Below, in pieces: positions 47,901 through 60,945 of a stretch of 64,000 nucleotides of DNA. The DNA lies in NCBI GenBank assembly GCA_037013685.1, contig CM072889.1, positions 11,789,976 through 11,853,975 of the forward strand, read 5' to 3'. A program made the translations under genes and the position numbers. The notes beneath the pieces were generated by a model, which did no database searches, was not told the DNA's origin, and worked only from the letters and a program-made list of their open reading frames with translations. The DNA comes from Acridotheres tristis. Lineage: Eukaryota > Chordata > Aves > Passeriformes > Sturnidae. The first letter of the stretch is position 1, and each line of letters starts with the position of its first letter.

Positions 47901-50900
47901 ATTAGTACTCATAATAAATACTGATATGTAAACATACAGTGCTCTGCCACCGAAGACAGAGACCTAGATTGAAGTTCATCTTGAGACCCGAGCACTTTGC
48001 TTTTCCAAGGCGTGGTCACCAGGCTGCCCATGTCCCCCAGCCTCTGCCATCACTTCCTTCTTGCTTGCCCTCCCTGTGTGCTTCCTAATTCAGGCAGGAA
48101 CAGAGACAGCATGAGGGTATTTCTGTTAGCTCCATTTGTTTCAAACCTCCTCCACTTTTTGGAGTTACAGAACTGTAGCTCTGTTGTGCTGTATATGACC
48201 TGTGGAAACTCACTCATTTTTTAATTTTTTTTTTTTTTTTTTAGGAAGGTAGATTTTTTTGACACTTCAGTGTAAGACAAGTGGAGCTGGTTTGCATCTT
48301 TCAGGGATCAGGATTGCTTTAAAAGGTTATCTGCTAAGATTTCTGCATCTATTATTCCAGATGGAAAATTAAATAGTAACTGAATAAGGAGACTGTATGA
48401 TCCAGGAGCATTGCCCAGTGGTTCTTCATAAAGTAACTGGAGGCAGTGGCAGTACCTGACATGAGTTTTTGTATGTGTCTGTCTCATTCCTGTGCCTGTA
48501 ATTAAGTGGGAGGAAAAGGAACTTCCATCAGTCCCTGACTGCTGCCCTGGCCCTGCAGCCCCTCTGGGACTGAAGTTGGTACATGTCAGCTGCCCTTGCA
48601 GTGAAGAGGCTGAACAGGGCAAAAGGGAAAGAAGTTCCCAAATTAATTTCTAATGTTTTAAAGTACAGTATTTTGGGAGTCTCTCTTGCATGTGTCTGGA
48701 GGATGTGCTGGTGTTCAGACCTCCAGTAACCACGTGTACAGTTCAAATGTTTGTTAGGGCTGTCTGGCAGAGGCCTTGAAACATGATGCTAGTATATATA
48801 TATATTTTTTGCTTTCTGTGTTCTAGTTGTACTTTATTACCTGGACAGGGTTTTTTAAAGTTTCATGGGACTATTTGAAGTTTTCAGTAGATACCTGCTA
48901 TCATGGTATTTCATGAGTGGTTTTTGCCTCTAATGTTTGCTTCATAGTTATTCCCATTTTACAGATGGCAGAAAATCAGGAAGAGAGAAAACTGTATAAA
49001 GGTTGGCCAGCACACTGAGGGTGATGCAGATAATAACACATAAATTTAATGTTTGCCTCTGTTTTGTTGTGTTACTAATGCCTTAGGCAAGGACAAGGAA
49101 AGCAATCCTGACTTCTAGAGAAATTTTGAGGCTAAATAAGCATGTGCATAAAATGTGCTATGTCCTTGGATATATGGGATAGAGAAAATCTTCTTTAATT
49201 TCTGTTATTTTTCAGTAGAAGATAGGAAAATGTGTCAGCTAGAAATGGAAGAGGAAAAGGAGAGATATTTGGTTATACCAGGTTTTGTGCACTAGTTTTA
49301 GGCTTAGAGCTTTTGCCTTTGGATATTACCAGTCTGTTGTGAATACTGGCTATTGGCTGTCCTTCCAGTGAGGAGTGGGGACACAGGGAGAAACACTTAA
49401 CACTGTGAAATGAGACGTGGAATACCTGAGGAACCTTGAGCCCTGGAGGTGCCAATCACATCTCTTGGGTAACCAAGTTTCTAGAAGCTCTGTGTGTATT
49501 TACTGCTCCGACCTAAAGAACATTTGCTGCTCCTGAGCTGCTGGGACTCTGCAGGCACTGGAGCCACTCTGGGCTCCATCTGTGCTCACCAAGTAGCTGC
49601 CCTTAGGTTTTTAGCAATACCAGGAGCTGTAGTTCTGTCCTCAGATGAGTGAATAGCCTAAAACACCTTTGTCCAAGGACACTTCAGTGTATAGTCTAAC
49701 CAGATGTTCACGTTTATTTAAAGAAATGATGGTCCTTTCATCACACTGTACAAATATGCTTAAAATTTGAGGGCAAAGTTGTTTCACAGATTTTTTTAAA
49801 AGTTTATTTATATTTTAATATTTGAGATTTCTGATATGTTGAAGATAGAATTGACTTATTTATGAAGACTGTAAGCAGATCAAATTTTTCACAAGACAGC
49901 AGGAATTGTTTGTTCTTGGATTTAAGCACTATGGTTTTGTTTTGCTGGCACTCTTTAGGCACTCTGTGATCCTTATTTGGATCAATGTGCAGAGCCACTT
50001 CATGCAGGCTTATGCTGTCTTACATGTTCAGAAAAAAATATGAAGGCGTGGTGTAATGAGAGCTACAATAATTGATGTCCTTGAGTTACTGGTAAAATGC
50101 AGAAATATAATCACGTTCTACAGAATAGAGCTCATCAGAATTTCTTTTTCAGTGTCACCATTTCATTTTGAACAATAAACTCCCTGAGAGGGATACATTT
50201 AATAATCGATGGAAAAGTGCTGGAACATGACTCAAAGGCAGGGTTATTCCCAGGCTCTGTTCCCCTGGAGCTGAACAGCAGTAGGTCTGTCATCCTTCAG
50301 ATGGAGGTCAGAAGAAGCAGCTGGAAGGCCATGAACACAGAGTGGTCACGTCTCTACTCTTTGTGGGATTCCCTGAAGCAGCTGCCCGTGTCAAATCCCT
50401 CAGGTTTACTGCAGAGGAAATATGAGAACTGAGAAAGTGGGAGCACTTTAGTGGAGCCAGGTGATCCTGCAAGCTTCCTTGGCTTCATGCTGAGGTGGCT
50501 CTGTGGCCATCAGCACTGCTCTCTGACAATCCTCCCTGGTAAAGAAGAACCTCCTTCAGGACCTGCTTCTTCCTCTGTTGTTGCAGGCTCCTATTGGAGA
50601 GTGTGTTTTGCTGAGAAAATAAACTAACTTTCAGGTGTTTCTAAAACACTTGTTTGTTCTGGTACTTGTGGTTTAGAAAAGAAAGTTTGAAACTTAAGCC
50701 AAGAAAGTAATTATTAAAAATTGGAGCTCTTGACTGTACTATTTGTTTTTGTTGTGACCTTGAAAATCTTGCCCTATTATATAAAGCCAGAGAGGTGTGA
50801 ATAATGATGTGGGTTTAGACATAAGGAAGGAAATTAGGATGTGTATCACTGGTGACACATTGGATGTAGTATTTCCATGCAAAATGACATCTATAATTTT

Positions 50901-53900
50901 AGGGAAGTCGGGGACTACAGTGGAAATGCACTTAGGAGTGGAGTGTTTCAGCTTTATTGGAGCAGACTGAAAGCTGAGGCTTTTTGGCTGGCTTCTGATA
51001 TAGGTCAACATAATTCCTATTTGCTGTGAGTTTACATCATATTATTCACAGCATTATGATTTTTTCATCTGCATTGGATGATTAAATTTGCTCTTTATCA
51101 CTCAGTGTTTATTGCAAAGGATTTTGTTCCGACTCTACAATATACCTCTGACTTACTGCATGAGAGATAAAACCTAAATCCCACGCCCTGGGGTGCCTGG
51201 CTGCAACTGCTGTGGACTTTACACAGGGAGACAGCTCTATTGAGGAAGAAAGGTTCATTATTAAATCCTGTTTTAGACGTGTCTACAAATGAATGTTCCA
51301 TTTGCTGTCCTTCATAAAGAGCTGTAATTGATGGTTTGCTCTGTAGGACACAGATCTCATGTGAACAGTTGGTTATTCAGAATGCTGTTGGGAGAAGTCA
51401 CTTGCAGAATGTGTCACCAGCTTCATGTTGTAGTAAGGAATACTCCTCATGTGCCGTAGTAAATTGTTGTCTTTTGGAAAAATATATTTGTTTTTCCCCA
51501 GAAATGAAATGCTGGGTAACTTGTTCATGAGGATAATACAAATTCCACAGTGTGATTGTAGAATGGCTTGGTAATGTCACACACAGTTGAAATGTTACAT
51601 TAAGTCTCTCATTGGTGTGTGAACGTGATCATCCCCAAGAAAGGGAAGTGGTTTGTTTTTGCTGGAGGCCTCTAGGTAAAGACTGTCTTCTAGAGTATGT
51701 TCACGGCTACAATTGGCATGTTTTTCAGGTTTATGCAAGACAAGTGCATCCTTTCCTGCACATAGGGTTGCCCTTTCAGAATGATAATGTGTAATATACT
51801 TACAAAAATCAGATCTCCTTTAATAGTTTTTATTCTGCACATGAAAGTTGTGCATTATCAGTGTAGTTACTCAGATAATTTAATGCTCCTTTCGTGCTTT
51901 ACTGTGGTGCTTTCCAACAGGGAGCTATAAAAGGTAATTTTGATCTCCTTAAACTTTGTATAGATTATTAAGAAATATTTTTTCAGTGGCAGAAGAGGGA
52001 ATTCTATTTTTGCATAATCTAAAAGCCCCTTAAGACTCACCTTTTAAAATCACATCAAGCAGATAAGGGGAGAGATGGGAGCAGTCAGTCATCTTGCTAA
52101 GTGTTCAGGGATTCTTGAGCATCAGCATCCAAGGGTGGTGATGCCCAGCTGTGGAGCCGTGCAGCATTTGGTGACACTCAATGCCAGGTGTTCCCAAACG
52201 GCTGGGAGGTGAGAGGGAATAAAACCATCAGTGGTCTTGTGTAAGCATGGTGCTGGCTCTTCCAGTCTGTCCTTTGAGGTGTTATTAAAGGTATCTTCGT
52301 GCCCCAAACACTTTAGAGGAAGGGAGGTGGCTGAGCTGTCTCCTTTTCAAGGTCCTGTTCTGTGGCTCAGCTGCTCTGGGATGCTGCTTGGGTTGGTCTC
52401 AGCAGATGCTTCTCAAGCTTCTGTCCCACACACGGGGTTTGGGCTCTGCTCTAGGGAACTGGACTGGGCTGTGTCATGTTCCATGTTCCTATCTTTTATT
52501 TTCTTCTTTGAGAAACTTTCTTTAGAGTAGGATATACTGTAATATGCCAGGAGAATTAACCAGAGGAAGTTTCTCTGTAAAGTGAGAGAGGAGCTCATTA
52601 ATTGCCTAAAAATTAGGCAGTTTCCATCTGAGTAATTGGTGTTGGCTGCCTGGCCAGCCTTCCTCAGTCTAAGAAGTAGCTCATTAGTAGAATACACACA
52701 GATGGTACTGTGCTCTGAGGTACTTAAAATACACAGGCAGAGAGCTGTGTTAATAAGGCAAACCTGTCCTTAGCCTCTGTGACTGAGTTTGCTACAAGCA
52801 GCAGAGGGAATGGTGTCATTTGGTAAATATTATTAGGTAAATGCATTTCCATAAATTTATTTAGTTTTCACTTTTTTTTTTTTTTTCCTGCAGATAACTG
52901 ATTATGATAAATACTCAGAGTAATTCACTGCTTCTGGAAAAATTTTATTGCAATAATAGACTTAACAGAACTGCTTCATTTCTTCAGTAGCTGATGTACC
53001 CATGTAATTGCCTAGAGGGGACATGTATTCAGAGCCCAGTTTTTATTTGGAATATATATAGATTTTTGCTCTGTTATTTCAGTTTGTTAACAGTTAATTC
53101 GAAGTAAGACTTTTTCTGAAGTTGAGTCCCTTCTACAAACGTTAATGGATAACAAAAAAAATAAGGAAGTGCTGACCCAGGAAGATGGTAAATGCAGAGG
53201 CTGGAGGAGGTGCTGGCACAGCTGGGGGCTGAGCAGGGGCACTCCTGTTTGTTTGGCCTCCTCCCAAACAAAGGCAGCCCCTGGGGCTGCACAGCCCTGA
53301 TCCCCCTCACCTCAGAGCTGTGGGGTCAGTTTGGAGGTGATGATAATAAGCATGGCTTCATTTTCAAATAGCTGATTATCCCATGGAGAACTGCTCCATC
53401 CCTATTCTGGGCAGTCTCTTTTTTGCCAGAGCAGGGTCTGAGCCCATCTTAAAATTAGTGCCCTTGACTGTGAGCAGTGAGACCCTTTCCCTCACAGCGT
53501 CTGCAAATTCCTAAGCATATTGACTTTTGTTTAAGGGGCTTTTACCAGTAAGGCTGGGCTGGGAAGAAATGGGCTTCCTTGGATAACCATTCTTTCCCAG
53601 TCTGAGTTTGGTCTCCTATGTAGTTACATTTTGTTTAGAGGTGCTTTTTCCATCAGTGCCTGTGTGTCTTTGTCATGAACTGTGACAAATTCTTTCTGAT
53701 GAAAGAATTTAATGTTTCCCTTGTTGATGCTCTGCAAGCACTTAGTTGCATTTTCAGAGGATGTAATTTATGTTGCTGCTTTGCTCTGTTTTTCATTTCT
53801 CATAGATTGGATGTCAGTTATTGGAGTATGTGCTGGTGTTGAAAAGAATGGTTCCACCTCAGCTTGATTAATCTCTGCATTGCTGTGTGTGTGTGTAAGG

Positions 53901-56900
53901 TACAGAGCCACTTTGGTAGATCTTTTGAGGTTCACGTTTGTTTTTGTGGGGTATATTTTAAAATACTGGCTGGACCAGGTCACTCAGGAACACATGTAAT
54001 TTGTAAAGAATAATTTAATAGTTGCGTGCAAGTGTTTTAAATGATGTTGATCCTCCCTGAGGTAAAGTACTATTCATTTTAAGTCCTGCTTTAGGCTTAG
54101 TTTAGATCCTTGGTAGCATGCATGGTTTCCACAGCCTGCACTGGAGGGAGCAGACTGTAATGAAACAGAGCATTTTGTGCAACTCAAATATTTGAACCTG
54201 AACACTTTGAAGAAATAATGGAATGTACTCATTGGGCCAATGGGACTCAGTGTTTCCAAGGTCATTTAAAGGTGAGCAGGCTTTTTAAGGCTATGACTGA
54301 GCATTTAAGGCTATGAGTAGAAATGCAACTTAGAGATGTAGGGAGAGTTGGGAGCATGGGATAGATGTCATATAGGGAGAGACAGGAAGACTTTTTGCAA
54401 GGATATGTGTAAAAGAGTCAGGCTTTGGAAGATCCTTAATATTTACTGTATTGAGCCAAATTTATTGATTTACTGGAAGAGCCAAATATTTACTGGATTG
54501 TAGATTTGGCTGAATGGAAAAGTGGGGTTTACAAGGACAGGAAACCACCTAGTGACATGATTTCCTGGGAAATTTCAGGAGTTTGGTTGCAGTGGAATTC
54601 CAGAAGCTGTTCAAAGGTGGCAGTGTGTGCAGTTCTGAAAACAAGAAGGGCTTTTAATTGAATATGTTGAAAAAGGAAGAGCAGTATTCATTTTAGCTTT
54701 CAAATTTCAAGGTAATTTGATAGGGTTTACTAGTAACCCTAGGCTGTGGGGCTTTTTTTCCTGCTGTAAAGCTATTGAGTTTGGTGGAATTAAACTGGAA
54801 ATTAGAAAACATGACTCTATAGCAGTGTGATTGTTTCTCCTTTCTGTGTGCCAAGCTTCTGCTTATTTAGTGTGATTCTGCAAAAACATCTATTGATTTT
54901 GGTTATTCAGCAGCTAATTACCTCATAACCCACAGGATCAAGCAGCAGAGCTGCTTATTTAGCCTGTAACAACAATTCTTATGATGGTGCCCAGTTGTGC
55001 TGGCACTTGCTGCAGGGAACCTCCCATTCACTGCCCTGGATGGTGGCAGCAGAAAAGTCTCCTATGGGTGGGGGCTGCTCTGTGTGCAGGTGGACAGCAG
55101 CTGCCATTCAGGAGATGAGTACCTGATGGCTGTGCTTATTCTGTAAATGTGAACCTTTTTATGCTGATATTTTCCTGTTGGTGTAATTTGATGTGTGCCA
55201 CAAGTTGCTGAGGTGAGAGCACAAGCTGGAGGAAACCAAGGTATCAGTGGAAGGCTCTGACAGGTCCCTTTCCTGCTTCCACCTCAGGCATTGCAATGGA
55301 TAAGTGGAGAGAAAAAGATAAATGTGTCAGAGTAAATCCCTAGGAAGAATCTTTGCCTTTTCTAGGTAGTACCATGATGAGAATCATGCTGCATTGCATT
55401 CTGTAGGGACCTGGCTCTTCATTAAAATAAAAATCAAGCATGTCAATACAGTAGCATGTCAAGAGGTGTAGCAGCAGGAATTCCCCCAGAATGACACCTT
55501 GGCTGTAGTTTGACTAAACAGACAACAAATGGTTTAGTGCAGGCTAAATTCAGATGTGCTGTGCAGATTCCTTCAGTGCATCCACTTGAAAAGCCCTCTA
55601 ATGCTAATCCATTTGGATACCACAGTATTGTTTCCAAATACAAAATCTGAATTTTAATTGCAGTTTTGTGGTCCGCAAGAGAAAAATAATACATAACTAC
55701 TGTTATTTCAAAGACAAATCCTTTGGGGGGATTACAATTCCTCAAACATCTTTAAGATTCTCAGCAGCAAATCAATACATTTCTCAACAACAATTATCCT
55801 TGGAAACCTTCCAATTAGATATGATATGAAGAAACAAAGCTGTGGTGGTCTCCAGCTGAGCATTGCCTGTGAAACTGCCTTTGCAACTTGAAACTCAAAT
55901 GAAATTGTAAAACAGAACTTGTCTGTATCAGTAGGCAGCTAGCTTTTGTCAAGTACATGTAGGGATAAAATAACCTCTGGGGCTGGAATTGTTGACTCGT
56001 TTAAACTAAGTTCCCATGAATTGGCATCGTCTCTCTTCTGCATTTGACTGGAGCTCTTGAGTGCTTCAGCTGTGTGAAGGAGGAGAAGTTCTTTAATAGT
56101 GCTAATTGGAGGGCTGTAACCTGTCCTAGAATGGTCTTTGACTATAGTGATAATGATAAAATATTAATCTCTCAGGACATTAATTAAGATTACTTATAGA
56201 CATTTGGATCACTTTGTACAGAAGAGCAGAAATACTGAAATTCCTGACAGGGCTATTTAAAAAAAAAATTAGAAGCAGAACTATATTACTGATATTATTT
56301 GTGACTTAACTTTAATTGACTTGTGATGATTCGAGTGACCAAGAGCTACGCTATGGGTCAGGATTGCTTGGAAATTCTTCCACTGTGAGTTAGACAGTGC
56401 TTGTCTGACTGAATGCACAAAATAACTTCATTCTGCAGGAAAATACATGGGATTACCTGGCCATGTCTTACTGGCCATCTCAGTTCTGGCCTGTTCATTT
56501 TGCAGCAGCAAATATATATATAACAGGTATATTTAGAGACATCTCTTGGAGAAGATTTTGTTGTGGTGGAAGAGCTCAGTGCTGTGTAATGAGTGTTCAT
56601 GCTTTAGTTTTTGGAGCACTGTGGTTGGATGTTGCTAAAACAGCATTGCTGTGTACACCTGGCCATGTAAGGCAGAAGTGGGAATACTCATAAATGGCTA
56701 GGAAAAAATTGGTTTTGTTTCAAACAAATTCACTGTGCTCAGACATGAACGTGTGTGAAGGATGCCTCTGCCAAAAATGCTGTTAAGTCTGCATTGTTAG
56801 GAGGAATAAGACTGGAAATCTCCATTGTCTTCCATCATCACTGTGGCTGTGAAGAACCAGGGAAGGCCAGTAACAGCTTTTTGCTGATATGTTCTTCAGG

Positions 56901-59900
56901 ACACTCTTGGAGACCAAGGCTGCAAAACAGTCTTCTAGAAGCCAGGTTCTGGTACCTTCTGCAAGCAGTTTTATGTGAACTAAATGGAATGAAATTGCTG
57001 TGGGAGCAGAGGATTTTTAATAAGATGTAAGAAATTCAGCTTCATGCTTTCAGGAATCACAGAAAAATAATTTTCTCTTAATTTCTGTTAAAAGTTTTCT
57101 TCCTGTATTTAGTCATCTAGTCTGCCTTTGGTTTCAGCTCTCACAGTTTGACTTCAAGTCCATGTAGTTAATGCTTCTAGCTGGCAAAATAAAATGTGGC
57201 AGCCTCCTACAGATATTAAAGGACCCCTAAGTCAAGAAGGATTAATGAAGTCTCTGGGTGAGACTGTAAATTATGGCTGCTTTCATCCACAGTCAGATAT
57301 TGCTGCTCCCAAGTGCTATTGCAGAGCATCACTGATGCTATCCCTTGGTCTGTTGACTTTTATGTCCCTCCATGCTGACCACAGTCCTCCAAGCTGCATC
57401 TCTAAACCAGAAAAAAAAAAAAAAAGGATCAAAAGCCCACACCTATGTTTACTTCAGCTGATTTAAAAATATCAGAGTTGAATTCCATGGTGGTGCACTG
57501 CATTGTATGAGAAAATGTTTTCTGCAGGGGATCACAGAATGATGATAAAGCACTTGAGGTCTCCTTGGCCTTGGTGGAGTCTCTTACCTGTTACACCTCA
57601 GCAAGCATTTACTCTGCTCTGCTAGCTCAGAAAGGGTTAAAGACTTTCTGAAAGCTTCTAAATACTACAGCAGTTGTTTTCAATGTGTAACAGTGAAAGA
57701 ATGACTATGCATAATCTAATTTTAACTTAATATACTGTACCTCCTAGATTTTAATAGAATAATGCCAGAAGCATTTAAATAAGCTTTTCTTTTACTGTAT
57801 TAAAACTCTGACATCACCAGAGAAAATATATTGATTCAAAGAACTTTTCAAAAGCTCCCTTTTGACTTCTGCATTTGATGATCTGAAAACACATTGTCAT
57901 GATGAATTTGTTATTCCTGTTAAAATCCTCAGCTCTCTTTTAATAAGATTGTGCTGATAGCAAAGCTTCATATGCTGCTGTGATTTCTCTGTATATTAGT
58001 TAAGAGCTACCTAATTAGAAATGTAAAAGTAATTCTCATTTTGTAAACAAATACACTTAAACCTTTTAATAGCTACTGCAGTTTTGCTATTTAATTTCTG
58101 CAGTACTAACAGAGAGAGGACTTTATTGTGAGATCCCTCTAGCAGTACTAATACAGAGATCATTGCTGACTAAACTTATTCTTGAAAGAGGGGATAAATT
58201 TGGGTTTCGAAATGGTGGTGTGAATTCCCCTGACGTGTGGGAAACAGAAGCAAAGACATTCCAGAGAAACTGTGTGTTTTTCCTGTGTTTTGTCCATTTT
58301 TGGATACTCTCTGCATTACTTGTGTTTCTCTCCAATGGCATACTTGGTTGTATCTTCTCTATCTTCTCTTTTTAATTTCTGTAATGAAATTAAGGACTCC
58401 GGTGTTCCTGTCATCTTTTCTGAACCAGAAGGCAAAACATTAGGAAGAAAAGGAGAAAAAAATTCACAGTATGACTTCTGAGAAGTGCTGAAGGCCTTCC
58501 TACTTTTCAAAGAACTGTAACTCCCAATTTTGTTGACTGCAATACATTTTGAAATACCAACCCTTTAAAAATGTGGCCTTGAGTACCTACGGCTTGCTCT
58601 GCAATTGATGAGAGCTGCAGAACCTAAGCAGCACTGAAAATCAAACTTATCAGTCATGCTCACTGGCTTCCTTTGATGGAAACAACAATACGCCTTGGGG
58701 AGTTCAGGGAGCTTTACTTAAAATTCCAGCACCTAAATGAAGAGAAGTTTCTCTTCATTGCTTTGCTTCTGGAGCTGAGGCTCTCCTGTGAGAGCAGGTA
58801 CCCCAGGCTCACCTGGAAACCCTGAACCCACACGTGCCCCCTCTCCTGTGATGGGCTGGGTAGCCTAGAATGTGAGCCCTGCTTCTAATGCACTGAGATT
58901 CATTTATTGATTGCTGTGGCTTACTGCTGACAAAGGGAACTTCTTTTTCTCTTGAGAGACAACAAAGGTCCTGTTTTTTTTCTGTGCAAGAATTACCCAG
59001 GATGGAAGATGTTAAATTGGCACATTCTGCCTCCTCTTTTGCTGATCTGTCTTCATAAACCTTCAAACAATATAAATACACCATGGGCTATGGGGCTTTG
59101 TTAAACTTTGGTAGCTTCTCTGTGCTGGAGGATGCTAACATGTGAGGAATTGCATACTGGAGTAACTAAGTAAAAAAAAAAGCAAAACCCAAACAGTAGA
59201 GTGACTTCTTTTAAACAGTCAGTGGTATCTGTGTTCAGAATTAGAAGTTTAAACTTTGAATGGGGTGGTTTTCTTTAACTGCACTACGAACTGGAGGAAA
59301 AAAACCAATTAAGTATGGAGTGTTACATCCTGGTATATATGGCATATGTTGAAAGGCTGATACCCTAACAAGTGGAATAGAAGAGCTTTGCAGGACCTTG
59401 CACACTTCGAGCTGCACCTGGGTCTCTGTGCTGTAATCTCTTGCTCAAGAAATTGGGTTTCCTTGGGCTTCTGCTGAGTTGGGGCAGATTAACTTCATTG
59501 CAACCACTGAAAACGTTAATAACTATAAACTATATAAAAGGTTATAACTATAAACTACATAAAAGAATGGAGCTGAAGCTCTTTGCAAAAGTGTGTTTTC
59601 TTCATGGATGAAGGAAGGAAGGAGGAAGAGAAGGAAGTGAAAAGTTTTGCAAAGACAATGGCTTTACCAGGACTTGGAAACTGGATAGAAGAGTTCTGCT
59701 GCCCTGGTGGAGAGTGGGTTGTTCATTTGATGTGCTGTGCCTCACAGCCTGGGTTAGAATCTTGGGCTATGACCTCACAATGCCTTGGAGAAGAGGGGAG
59801 CTTGCTTCTGGGAACACAAGAGCTTTGCCTGAGCCCAGTGCCAGCCAAGATAGACAAACAGCTCCCAGGTAGTCTCGAGCCTGGGCTGAGTACTCCTTTT

Positions 59901-60777
59901 TTTTTGTTCTTCTTTTGTTTTTTGTTTTTTTTCCCTCTCCTTGTGGAGAACTGCAGAACAAGGAAAATAAGTAGAAGTTGAAACTTCTGTGAATTGGACT
60001 CCAATGGGACTTGCAGAGTGCTTGTTCCTCCAAACTCTGCCCAGGCAGAGGAAAAATCTGGGCTGTCTGGACCAGAGAGGGGACAATGAAGAGCAAAGAG
60101 GTACTGAGGAGATTAGAAGGGAAAATGTCAATCAGTTGAGGAAAGGAATCTCTTGTCTAAATATAAAATGGGGCTGGGAAAGCAACTGAATTTTGCCTGA
60201 CTTCACAGCTTCCATTCAGACGATTTTTAATTTTTAATTTTTCTGTGCAGAAGCAGGGGCTTGGCTCAGTGTGTTCAAGGCAAAACCTTTATGCCATGCT
60301 TGTTGGCTGCAGGGGGCATCAGGGCACAATTCCTCCAGCTCAAAGACACTGCAGTGCCTGCAGAGCTTAAGATGCTCTGGAATCCCCACCTGTCTTCATG
60401 AGCATCGTTGTATGCACCCCTCGGGCTGTCAGCAAACACAAATAAAGGGCAGATTCCAATTAAAAATGCACAGGGTCATTGTAATGTAGCTAAAGAGGCT
60501 CTCTGGGTTGTGCTGCTGTCAGCCTAGAGCTGGTTGCATCTCAGTGAGATGCAATGAATTGAAAAGGAAAGCCCTGCTGGAGTGCAGCTTGGTTGGGCTT
60601 GGCTCTCTGCTGTTTCCAACCTGCCTCAAAGCCAGGCTGAGCTCCAGAAGTTGAAGCTGGCAGCTCTGGCTCCATGATTGTGCCCTGCCCTTCAGAGGGT
60701 CACTGTGCTGGGTGCCAGCCGTGTCTGATCCTTGTCCTGCAGTGTGAGCCAGGCACAGCCCGGGCAGGGTGTGACAG
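44790..60777 (+). other. Long non-coding stretch, probably intronic
   Basis: I see no recognisable gene. T runs lie at 48225-48242 and 52871-52886, each followed by an AG acceptor, but the following bases give immediate stops in the phase required by the exon at 40058-40158. A small 25-26 bp duplication lies at 59517-59566. The AT-rich block at 57600-58100 looks homogeneous and could be a conserved regulatory element, but nothing in the sequence alone proves this. Confidence 0.45.
59517..59566. repeat. 25-26 bp imperfect tandem duplication
   Basis: Two adjacent copies each contain ATAACTATAAACTA(T/C)ATAAAA. The duplication is short and AT-rich and carries two TATAAA-like words by chance; no promoter is inferred. 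Confidence 0.8.
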
Positions 60778-60945
60778 CACCTGAGAGCAGAGGTGTCCCC
60801 GTGTCCCTGTCAGGGGCATCACCTGAGAGCAGAGGTGTCCCCGTGTCCCTGTCAGGGGCATCACCTGAGAGCAGAGGTGTCCCCGTGTCCCTGTCAAGGG
60901 CATCACCTGAGAGCAGAGGTGTTCTCGTGTCCCTCTCAGAGGCAG
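60778..60945. repeat. 42-bp tandem repeat, 4 copies
   Basis: Four units start at 60778, 60820, 60862 and 60904, each beginning CACCTGAGAGCAGAGGTGT and containing CGTGTCCCT. The first three are nearly identical and the fourth has several changes, as at an array edge. The period is a multiple of three, so both strands show a repeated 14-residue peptide in chance frames (60732-61085 on plus, 60700-60954 on minus). I see no splice or domain evidence that these are translated. Confidence 0.93.

Noticed and set aside
48225..48260. Long T tract plus TAG resembling a strong acceptor
   Set aside because: In the phase required by the exon at 40158 it reaches a stop within three codons, and no donor follows.
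52866..52905. T tract plus CCTGCAG acceptor followed by ATAACTGA
   Set aside because: Immediate stop in the required phase and no polyadenylation context; most likely a cryptic site.
59775..60131. Minus-strand frames with lysine-rich runs
   Set aside because: The lysine runs are the translated T tracts at 59895-59935; no gene evidence.
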